From Pseudomonas sp. SST3 (GTDB taxonomy: Bacteria; Pseudomonadota; Gammaproteobacteria; Pseudomonadales; Pseudomonadaceae), in the NCBI RefSeq assembly GCF_003325755.1, contig NZ_QORI02000038.1:1-19024 (forward strand): 19,024 nucleotides of DNA. Direction: 5' to 3'. The notes under the pieces were generated by a model. The model was given only the letters and a program-made list of their open reading frames with translations, was not told the DNA's origin and searched no databases. This document shows positions 1 to 7,402 of this stretch, piece by piece. Position 1 is the stretch's first letter. Each line of letters opens with the position of its first letter. Made by a program: the position numbers and the translations under genes.

Positions 1-274
1 TTTCGACCATTTGCTCCTTGTAGGCTTCAAGGTTCGCAGCCTGGAACGCCTTCGTGGAGAACTGCTGCTTCAGCGTTTCCTCCTGCGCCCTTTGCTGGTC
101 GAGACTGGCCTGCATATCGCTGAGATAGAAGTAGTACCCGCCACCAAGGACCAAAACCATTAGCAATATCGCAGCGATAACCTTCACTGCTGCGGGCCAG
201 GAGCCCAGGTTGTTCATGTCCAGATCGGATAGATCTACACTACGGAGGCTCTCCATGGAGCTCGCCAGACTCAT
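1..274 (-). CDS. pilO: PilO, type IV pilus inner-membrane alignment protein (partial, N-terminal part)
   Basis: The first 91 codons of pilO are present and the rest lies beyond the left edge. The ATG at 274-272 overlaps the pilN stop codon (ATGA), so the two genes are probably translationally coupled. The visible protein has a short cytoplasmic N-terminus, one hydrophobic transmembrane segment at about residues 28-50 (AAVKVIAAILLMVLVLGG) and the start of a glutamine- and glutamate-rich, probably coiled-coil periplasmic stretch. In the family, PilO forms heterodimers with PilN and links the cytoplasmic PilM ring through PilP to the PilQ outer-membrane secretin. Identity rests on this topology and on its place after pilM and pilN. 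pilP and pilQ are expected further left but cannot be seen. Confidence 0.93.
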   Translation of the reverse strand, partial: MSLASSMESLRSVDLSDLDMNNLGSWPAAVKVIAAILLMVLVLGGGYYFYLSDMQASLDQQRAQEETLKQQFSTKAFQAANLEAYKEQMVE

Positions 275-842
275 GGCCTATCTCCCTCAGCAGTCGCAGT
301 CGGCTGTGTCTGCTGCACCGTTAGCTGGAATACGTTTTCTTGATCAACTGCGCCCGCAGTGACCGCCTTCACTTCGTTCAGGTTAGGCGCGTCCAGCCAC
401 TCAGAACCGTCCAGATTTCGCATCAGGTTAGAGACCCGGTTGTTAGATTCCGCGCCACCGACGATGGCGATGTTCTTGCCGGTCATTTTCAACCCAGTGA
501 AGTACACGCCGTCAGGTAACGTACGTACGAGCTGATCGAAAACCCGACCGATAATGGGTCGATTTCCCTGCAGGTCCTGAATGATCTTCATACGTTCCAG
601 CAGTTGCTGCCGGCGCTCGCGCAATTCCTTGATTTCAGCGATTCGGGCATCCAGCACCGCGATCTCTTTGCGGATGAAATCGTTTCGTGCGTTCTGCCGC
701 TCAATGGCATGCGTGAAGTATTGGTCGGCGAGAAACAGCAGGCCCACCGCAACAACAGCGACCCCAGCGAGCGATACCAAGAAGCGCTGCTTACGCTCTT
801 CGCGTAGCTGTTCGCGCCAAGGTAAAAGGTTGATCCTGGCCA

Positions 843-843
<1 letters not shown>
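271..843 (-). CDS. pilN: PilN, type IV pilus inner-membrane alignment protein
   Basis: This 190-residue protein begins with the conserved cytoplasmic peptide INLLPWR (residues 4-10), which in this family docks into the N-terminal groove of PilM. A transmembrane helix follows at about residues 21-41, then a charged coiled-coil region at about 45-95, then a periplasmic ferredoxin-like domain that in known PilN proteins pairs with PilO. The length matches the family. The ATG overlaps the pilM stop by one base (TGATG) and its own stop overlaps the pilO start, so pilM-pilN-pilO is a tightly coupled operon. PilN is needed for pilus assembly and therefore for twitching motility and, in naturally competent pseudomonads, DNA uptake. 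Confidence 0.96.
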
Positions 844-1934
<1,091 letters not shown>

Positions 1935-1959
1935 TTACGGATTAATTATGTTTGTCCGC

Positions 1960-1988
1960 ATTAGATAACAGCCTTGACAGAAGCGCAA
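1960..1988 (-). promoter_or_regulatory. Candidate sigma-70 promoter for pilMNO
   Basis: On the minus strand, TTGCGC (1988-1983) and TCTAAT (1965-1960) are separated by 17 bases, about 50 bases upstream of the pilM GTG. The -10 box matches consensus at five of six positions, but the -35 box is weak. Another -10-like CATAAT lies at 1950-1945. The call rests on base matches and position only. Confidence 0.35.
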
Positions 1989-1989
1989 A

Positions 1990-2019
1990 TGGCTCCCCAG
2001 CAAAAAAACCGCTTATAAT
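1990..2019 (+). promoter_or_regulatory. Candidate sigma-70 promoter for ponA
   Basis: A perfect TATAAT occurs at 2014-2019 with only a poor -35 (TGGCTC at 1990-1995, 18-base spacer). Transcription from it would start near 2026 and leave a leader of about 65 bases before the ATG at 2092. The GTG at 2020, which would extend the reading frame, directly abuts this box, so it could not be the start codon if the promoter is real. A consensus TTGACA at 1974-1979 is too far upstream to pair with it. Confidence 0.45.
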
Positions 2020-2091
2020 GTGAACGGTTTTTCCTTTCAGCATTGTCTGCGGCTTACACCTCATTCCCCACCCTGGATTCAACGAACCCCG

Positions 2092-4533
2092 ATGCGTTTT
2101 CTGAAGTTTTTCCTATGGTCGTGCCTGGCTGTTTTCTGTGGACTTTTGCTCAGTCTCAGTGGCGCGTTTCTTTATCTCAGCCCCAACCTGCCATCGGTCG
2201 AATCGCTACGCAGCATACAGCTCCAGATACCGCTGCGCGTGTATAGCGATGATGACAAGCTGATCGCCGAATATGGCGAAATGCGTCGCTCCCCTATCGG
2301 CTTTGATGAAATACCTAAGGATTTCATCGCCGCATTATTGGCGGCAGAAGACGATAATTTCGCCAATCATTATGGCGTCGATGTTTCCAGCCTGATGCGC
2401 GCTGCCACGCAATTATTGAAAACCGGCCATATTCAGACCGGCGGCAGCACCATCACCATGCAGGTCGCAAAGAATTACTTCCTCACTAGCGAGCGGAGCT
2501 TCTCCCGCAAGATCAACGAAATTCTCCTTGCGCTTCAGATCGAGAGAGAGCTGAGCAAGAACGAGATCCTCGAGCTGTATGTCAACAAGATCTATCTGGG
2601 CAATCGCGCCTATGGCATCGAAGCGGCAGCCCAGGTCTATTACGGCAAGTCCATCGAGGAACTAAGCCTGGCGCAGATGGCCATGATCGCCGGGCTGCCC
2701 AAGGCACCATCAGCGTTCAACCCATTGGCCAATCCAGAGCGCGCCAAGGAAAGGCGCGACTGGATCCTTGGGCGGATGTACCGGCTCGGCCGGATAGACG
2801 AGGCCCGCTACCAGCAAGCGCTGGCGGAAGTCGTCGATGCGTCCTATCACGGCTCGTCGCCAGAGCTTGATGCACCTTATATAGCCGAGATGGCGCGCGC
2901 CGAAATGGTAGGCCGCTTCGGTAGCGCCGCGTACACCGATGGGTTCCGTGTCTACACAACCACCAGCAGCGAGCGGCAAATCGCTGCCAATCAGGCCCTT
3001 ACCGAGGGACTGATCGACTATGACCAGCGCCATGGCTACAGAGGCCCCGAAGCACGGCTTGCAGGCACCGATCAAGAAGCGTGGCTTAAGGAGCTTGGCA
3101 CCTACCGCGGCCAGTCCGGCCTGCTACCGGCCGTTGTCACCCAGATATCCAACGATGCAATCAAGGCCCGGCTTCGGGATGGCAGCGAACACGCCATCAG
3201 CTGGGAGAGCATGAAATGGGCTCGCCCGTTCATCAACACCAACAGCCTAGGCCCTGTACCGAAAGCACCATCGGATGTGGTTAAGCCGGGTGATGTCATT
3301 CGGGTCCGGATGGTCGATGACAAGGCGCTCTTCAGTCAGATACCCCAGGCCCAGGGAGCACTGGTATCCCTGGACCCGCTTGACGGCTCAATCGAAGCGC
3401 TGACGGGCGGATTCTCCTTCGGCCAAAGTAATTACAACCGCGCGATCCAGGCCAAGCGCCAGCCCGGCTCTAGCTTCAAGCCCTTCGTCTATAGCGCAGC
3501 GCTGGATGCCGGCTTCACTCCCGCAACGCTGGTTAATGACTCCCCAATCGTTTTCGTTGAAGAAGGACTGGACCGGGTTTGGCGACCGAAGAACGACAAC
3601 AACACTTTCCTCGGCCCGATCCGCCTGCGCGAGGCGCTTTATAAGTCGCGCAATCTGGTCTCGATTCGCCTGCTGCAGACGCTCGGCATCCCCTATACCC
3701 TCGACTACATCAAGCGCTTCGGATTCAAGGCGGAAGATCTGCCTGCCAACCTGTCACTGGCGCTTGGCACGGCGACCCTGACGCCTATGGAAATCGCGAC
3801 CGGCTGGACCGCATTCGCTAACGGCGGCTACAAGATAGAGCCCTATCTGATCAAGCGCATCGAGGACCGAGATGGCAAGGTCATATTCGACGCAAACCCG
3901 GCGCGGGTGCCGGAGCACGAAGCAGCTCAACCAGAAGCGGATGAAGCGACAGCAACCGCCTATGCACAGAGCGAAACGTCACTGACAGGTGCTTCGGAGC
4001 CAGCCAGGCAAGAGCCGGTGCATGCCGAGCAGATCATTGACGAGCGAACCGCCTACATCATGACCAGCATGTTGCAGGACGTCATCAAGCGCGGCACAGG
4101 CCGGAAGGCGCTGGCGATGGGCCGGGGCGATATTGCCGGAAAAACCGGAACCACCAATGAATCCAAGGACAGTTGGTTCTCAGGCTATAACGCCGACATC
4201 GTGACAACCGTCTGGGCCGGCTTCGATCAGCCTCAGAGCCTTGGGCGCCGAGAATACGGAGGAACGGTCGCGCTACCCATCTGGATGAAATATATGAGTT
4301 CGGTGTTAGCGGATGCTCCCGAACACGCACCTGCCGAACCCGACGGCATTCTGACCCTGCGGATCGACCCGAAAAGCGGCCGAGCGGCTGCTCCGGGCAC
4401 CCCGGATGCCTACTTCGAGATATTTAGGAGTGAAGATTCGCCGCCCAACATGGATGGCGAGCTGACTCCAGGCTCCATGTTGCCCGACAGTCCATTGCCG
4501 GCTTCCGAAGCAGCGCCGATCGACCTGTTCTAA
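2092..4533 (+). CDS. ponA: PonA (PBP1a), bifunctional peptidoglycan glycosyltransferase/transpeptidase
   Basis: This 813-residue class A penicillin-binding protein polymerises lipid II glycan strands and cross-links their peptides at the inner-membrane surface. It starts with a short cytoplasmic tail and a membrane anchor (about residues 5-26). The glycosyltransferase domain shows EDDNFANHYG with catalytic E86, then GGSTITMQ and the ERELSKNEILELYVNKIYLG block. A middle OB-like region precedes the transpeptidase domain, which has SSFK (catalytic S460, K463), SRN (519-521) and KTG (684-686). All active-site motifs are intact. An acidic, alanine-rich low-complexity insert sits at about residues 604-650, between SRN and KTG. 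I chose the ATG at 2092 because it begins the typical MRFLKFF anchor. The frame stays open to a GTG at 2020, but that extension is unlike the family. The gene is divergent from pilM and convergent with maeB. Confidence 0.97.
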   Translation: MRFLKFFLWSCLAVFCGLLLSLSGAFLYLSPNLPSVESLRSIQLQIPLRVYSDDDKLIAEYGEMRRSPIGFDEIPKDFIAALLAAEDDNFANHYGVDVSSLMRAATQLLKTGHIQTGGSTITMQVAKNYFLTSERSFSRKINEILLALQIERELSKNEILELYVNKIYLGNRAYGIEAAAQVYYGKSIEELSLAQMAMIAGLPKAPSAFNPLANPERAKERRDWILGRMYRLGRIDEARYQQALAEVVDASYHGSSPELDAPYIAEMARAEMVGRFGSAAYTDGFRVYTTTSSERQIAANQALTEGLIDYDQRHGYRGPEARLAGTDQEAWLKELGTYRGQSGLLPAVVTQISNDAIKARLRDGSEHAISWESMKWARPFINTNSLGPVPKAPSDVVKPGDVIRVRMVDDKALFSQIPQAQGALVSLDPLDGSIEALTGGFSFGQSNYNRAIQAKRQPGSSFKPFVYSAALDAGFTPATLVNDSPIVFVEEGLDRVWRPKNDNNTFLGPIRLREALYKSRNLVSIRLLQTLGIPYTLDYIKRFGFKAEDLPANLSLALGTATLTPMEIATGWTAFANGGYKIEPYLIKRIEDRDGKVIFDANPARVPEHEAAQPEADEATATAYAQSETSLTGASEPARQEPVHAEQIIDERTAYIMTSMLQDVIKRGTGRKALAMGRGDIAGKTGTTNESKDSWFSGYNADIVTTVWAGFDQPQSLGRREYGGTVALPIWMKYMSSVLADAPEHAPAEPDGILTLRIDPKSGRAAAPGTPDAYFEIFRSEDSPPNMDGELTPGSMLPDSPLPASEAAPIDLF

Positions 4534-4656
4534 ACGCAACCCGCCCATCGGCGGCCAGATACAGATACCGTCGAAGAGGTACAACGCAGGACTTCTGCCT
4601 AACCAAGCGAGGGCACTCGCGGCAGTAAACGATGACCTGCTCATGACCAGCGCAAT

Positions 4657-4688
4657 AAAAAAACCCCAGCCAAAGCTGGGGTTTCTTT
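4657..4688. terminator. Bidirectional intrinsic terminator between ponA and maeB
   Basis: A perfect 10-bp stem, AAACCCCAGC (4661-4670) and GCTGGGGTTT (4675-4684), encloses a 4-base loop. It is flanked by an A run on the left and a T-rich tract on the right. It lies between two convergent genes and can end transcription from both. The rest of the 195-base gap (4534-4728) shows nothing else I can support. Confidence 0.9.
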
Positions 4689-4728
4689 TCGCACAAGCCC
4701 TGCCGAAGCAGAGCCAAGACCGATCTAA

Positions 4729-5997
4729 TCAGTTGTTGAACACGTCATCAACGGACTTGAGCGGGTAGTTAGAAGGATACGGCAGTGTCGCTACGCCGCT
4801 CTCGATCGCAGCCTTGGCCACAGCATCGGAGACAAGCGTAATCAAGCGCGGATCCATCGGCTTTGGAATGATGTACTCGCGCCCGAACTGCAGCTGCTCT
4901 ACGCCATAGGCGGCGGCGACCTCAGCCGGAACCGGCAGCTTGGCCAGGTCGCGTAGAGCGAGAGCGGCTGCGATCTTCATTTCTTCATTGATGCGCGAGG
5001 CGCGAACATCCAGCGCCCCGCGGAAAATGAACGGGAAGCCCAGCACGTTGTTGACCTGGTTCGGGTAGTCCGAGCGGCCGGTAGCCATGATCACATCGGA
5101 ACGGGTCGCATGAGCGAGCTCAGGGCTGATTTCCGGATCCGGATTCGAACAGGCGAACACCACCGGGTTGGGAGCCATACGCTTGAGGCCTTCGGCACTC
5201 AACAGATCGGGGCCGGACAGACCCACAAAGACATCGGCACCATCGAGCGCATCATCCAGGGTGCGCTTGTCGGTTTCATGAGCAAACACAGCCTTGTACT
5301 GGTTCAGATCATCGCGACCCGCGTGAACGACACCCTTGCGATCGATCATGAAGATATTCTCGACCTGCGCGCCCATGCTCACCAGCAGCTTCATGCAGGA
5401 GGTCGCGGCAGCACCGGCACCCAGGCAGACGATCTTGGCCTGCTCCAGCGTCTTGCCAGCAATTTCCAGCGCATTGAGCATGCCTGCAGCAGTAACAATG
5501 GCGGTGCCGTGCTGATCATCGTGGAACACCGGGATATCGCATTGTTCGATCAGAGCGCGCTCGATCTCGAAGCACTCGGGCGCCTTGATATCCTCCAGGT
5601 TGATCCCACCAAAGGTGATGGAAATGCGTTTGACCGTATCGATGAACGCTTGCGGGCTCTCTGCGTCAACTTCGATATCGAATACATCGACGCCGGCAAA
5701 GCGCTTGAACAGGACACCCTTGCCTTCCATCACCGGCTTGGATGCCAGCGGCCCCAGATTGCCCAGGCCAAGAATCGCGGTGCCATCGGAAATCACAGCG
5801 ACCAGATTGCCTTTACCGGTATAGCGGTAAGCCAGCTGCGGATCACGACCGATTTCGCGAACCGGCTCCGCTACGCCTGGGCTGTAGGCCAGCGACAAAT
5901 CGCGAGCGGTGGAAGTGGGCTTGGTCAGCTCGACACTCAACTTCCCTGGACGGGGCTTTGCGTGGTAGTCGAGAGCGGCGGTTTTCAGGTCAGTCAT
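4729..5997 (-). CDS. maeB: Malic enzyme (malate to pyruvate plus CO2), short form
   Basis: This 422-residue cytoplasmic protein has the malic enzyme N-terminal domain followed by a Rossmann NAD(P)-binding domain. Visible landmarks are [11 protein letters not shown] with the probable catalytic Y38, [11 protein letters not shown] with catalytic K93, metal-ligand candidates E135/D136 and D161 ([10 protein letters not shown]), and the dinucleotide loop GAGAA at 193-197. The enzyme supplies pyruvate and reduced cofactor during growth on C4 acids. E. coli MaeB is about 760 residues and carries a C-terminal phosphotransacetylase-like domain; this protein lacks it, as is usual for the short malic enzymes of Pseudomonas. 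Cofactor preference cannot be read with certainty. The gene converges on ponA, and its upstream ribosome binding site (GGAAA) is weak. Confidence 0.93.
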   Translation of the reverse strand: MTDLKTAALDYHAKPRPGKLSVELTKPTSTARDLSLAYSPGVAEPVREIGRDPQLAYRYTGKGNLVAVISDGTAILGLGNLGPLASKPVMEGKGVLFKRFAGVDVFDIEVDAESPQAFIDTVKRISITFGGINLEDIKAPECFEIERALIEQCDIPVFHDDQHGTAIVTAAGMLNALEIAGKTLEQAKIVCLGAGAAATSCMKLLVSMGAQVENIFMIDRKGVVHAGRDDLNQYKAVFAHETDKRTLDDALDGADVFVGLSGPDLLSAEGLKRMAPNPVVFACSNPDPEISPELAHATRSDVIMATGRSDYPNQVNNVLGFPFIFRGALDVRASRINEEMKIAAALALRDLAKLPVPAEVAAAYGVEQLQFGREYIIPKPMDPRLITLVSDAVAKAAIESGVATLPYPSNYPLKSVDDVFNN

Positions 5998-6038
5998 GAG
6001 GCATTTCCGCTTATTTTACTGGGACAGACAGGGGGCCG

Positions 6039-6068
6039 AGCATACGCCAAGACCAAGCGCCGTCACAA
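6039..6068 (-). promoter_or_regulatory. Candidate sigma-70 promoter for maeB
   Basis: On the minus strand, TTGTGA (6068-6063) and TATGCT (6044-6039) are 18 bases apart and about 40 bases before the maeB ATG. Each box matches consensus at four of six positions. A perfect TTGACA at 6093-6088 lies further upstream, but no acceptable -10 follows it. Confidence 0.35.
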
Positions 6069-6155
6069 GCCAATGGGAAAGGCGGACTGTCAAGGGCTCG
6101 CTCTACGACTTTCAGCTGAAGAACCACACATATCCTGAGACGCCCCGATAGCGGG

Positions 6156-6950
6156 TTAAGGCAGCGAAACCAGCATCGATGGGTGGCTCACGCGCAGCAA
6201 CCAGCGCGCCTGCCGCGACAAATCCGCGCGCCCCTTGCGATCGACCACCCAACCCCTGACCTCGATCTCCATGCCTGGAAGGTCCGCCAGCGAGTCACCG
6301 AATGCCGCAACGGCTTCGTGCGGAATCTGCACTACCAGCGAGCCATCCAACTCCAGCCAGAAACCACCCCTATTCGTCTCCAGCCGATCGACGCGCGCCC
6401 TGACCAGCGCGAAACCGCTGCGGCGCAGGCCTCCGGCCGAGGTCACCGGCGACTGACGCCACACTCCCTTGCCGGCGGCCCGGGCCCCTCGCTCTATCAA
6501 TTGATGGCAGCCAGCCATCGCTGTATTCGGCGCGATAGCGACGAAGAAACCCAACCCTTCGGCCAGCAGAACAGCTTCGAGATTGCCGCCACGTATGTCG
6601 AAGGCGTGAGCCAGGACCCGGCCATGATGATCCTTCGGCTCTTGGCCGAGGCGCAGATCGATATTTCCACCTCCGGCCTTCACGAGCCCCTGCAAGCGCC
6701 GCCTGGCGGCTTCGGCGAAAGGCTCGGCAGTGCGCCCCTTGCGGCCCATTTCAGGTGCATTGAGGCCAAGCAGACGGACGTTACGACCATCGACCAGGCG
6801 CAGCGTGTCGCCATCGATGACCGTATCCACCGCCACTCGAGAGAGCGGACCGCTAGCAGGACAAAGCGCCTGGGCCGGCAAGCTGCAGAGGACGGAAACG
6901 AAAAAGGCGCCCACCAGGGACGCCTTTTTCAGATGCTCGGAAAACCTCAT
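6156..6950 (-). CDS. Secreted staphylococcal-type (thermo)nuclease with C-terminal OB-like domain
   Basis: This 264-residue protein has an N-terminal signal peptide (MRFSEHLKKASLVGAFFVSV, cleavage probably after the AQA near residue 28). The staphylococcal nuclease domain follows, with VIDGDTLRLVDG, the RLLGLNAPE block and GRVLAHA. These supply the equivalents of the family's catalytic Asp21, Arg35, Glu43 and Arg87, so the enzyme should be an active Ca2+-dependent DNA/RNA endonuclease outside the cytoplasm. The C-terminal 90 or so residues look like an OB-fold nucleic-acid-binding domain (GFALVRARVDRLE...MEIEVRGWVVDRKGRADL); this is inference. The ATG at 6950 gives the signal peptide. The frame is open to 7070, but that would overlap rpmE. 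It follows rpmE by 23 bases and probably shares its transcript. A terminator-like hairpin lies within its first codons. Confidence 0.9.
   Translation of the reverse strand: MRFSEHLKKASLVGAFFVSVLCSLPAQALCPASGPLSRVAVDTVIDGDTLRLVDGRNVRLLGLNAPEMGRKGRTAEPFAEAARRRLQGLVKAGGGNIDLRLGQEPKDHHGRVLAHAFDIRGGNLEAVLLAEGLGFFVAIAPNTAMAGCHQLIERGARAAGKGVWRQSPVTSAGGLRRSGFALVRARVDRLETNRGGFWLELDGSLVVQIPHEAVAAFGDSLADLPGMEIEVRGWVVDRKGRADLSRQARWLLRVSHPSMLVSLP
6900..6930 (-). terminator. Intragenic terminator-like hairpin in the nuclease signal-peptide codons
   Basis: On the minus strand GAAAAAGGCG (6930-6921) pairs perfectly with CGCCTTTTTC (6909-6900). With one G-T wobble and two more pairs the stem reaches 13 bp around a 5-base loop. 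The 3' arm ends in five T residues, as in an intrinsic terminator. It lies about 45 bases beyond the rpmE stop and covers nuclease codons 7-17 (LKKASLVGAFF). It could attenuate read-through from rpmE into the nuclease. Translation through it would compete with folding. Confidence 0.55.
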
Positions 6951-6973
6951 GGGATTCCCGTCGCGGCGACAGC

Positions 6974-7186
6974 TTACTTGGCGCCGAACACACCGAAACG
7001 CTGCTTGAAGCGGTCGATACGGCCGCCGGTATCCAGCACTTTCTGCTTGCCGGTGTAGAACGGGTGGCACTCAGAGCAAACGTCGATGCTCAGGTTCTTG
7101 GCCAGCGTGGAGCGAGTCTTGATGACGTTGCCGCAGCTGCAAGTGGCTTCGATTTCAACGTAGTTAGGATGGATATCGGCTTTCAT
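6974..7186 (-). CDS. rpmE: 50S ribosomal protein L31, zinc-binding form
   Basis: This 70-residue protein matches L31 throughout (MKADIHPNY start, [26 protein letters not shown]). It carries all four zinc ligands (C16, C18, C37, C40), so it is the cysteine-containing form rather than the zinc-independent paralogue induced by zinc starvation. L31 bridges the large and small ribosomal subunits. The ATG at 7186 is preceded by AGAGGA with proper spacing. The frame extends upstream another ten codons, but those lie over that ribosome binding site and are not L31-like. The gene is divergent from priA and followed closely by the nuclease. Confidence 0.98.
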   Translation of the reverse strand: MKADIHPNYVEIEATCSCGNVIKTRSTLAKNLSIDVCSECHPFYTGKQKVLDTGGRIDRFKQRFGVFGAK

Positions 7187-7251
7187 GGAAAAATCCTCTA
7201 GGACTTGTGCCGCCACCCGACCCTATGTCGAGTACCGCACGGAGGGCGCGA

Positions 7252-7279
7252 ATAATACCAGAGCCCTGTAGCGATGCAA
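7252..7279 (-). promoter_or_regulatory. rpmE promoter (extended -10, GC-rich discriminator)
   Basis: On the minus strand, TTGCAT (7279-7274) and TATTAT (7257-7252) are 16 bases apart, and TGG directly precedes the -10 box, giving an extended -10. The bases just after the box are GC-rich (TCGCGCCC), as in promoters under stringent control. Transcription would start near 7245, leaving a leader of roughly 60 bases before rpmE. In E. coli L31 represses its own mRNA through the leader; no such site is proven here. Confidence 0.7.
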
Positions 7280-7402
7280 GGGCAGCTGATCGCGAGGGAA
7301 AAGGACCCCGTTTTGCAGGCCAACCATGTGCCGCAATCCGCATCCGGACCTGCTGTCGGATCGGATCGTTTAAGATCGACACTCGTCGCCAAGGATTACC
7401 GC

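Noticed and set aside
1974..1979. Perfect TTGACA on the plus strand upstream of ponA
   Set aside because: The only good -10 box (2014-2019) is 34 bases away, so it cannot form a normal promoter with it.
5110..6138. 342-codon open frame on the plus strand opposite maeB
   Set aside because: It is antisense to a full-length, motif-complete malic enzyme. Its translation shows no recognisable domain and has the histidine-, glutamine- and arginine-rich look of a GC-rich shadow frame.
6143..6155. Short inverted repeat CCCG/CGGG just after the nuclease stop
   Set aside because: A 4-bp stem without a T tract is too weak to call a terminator.
6183..7058. 291-codon plus-strand frame opposite the nuclease and rpmE
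   Set aside because: It is antisense to two recognised genes, and the translation has the composition of a shadow frame.
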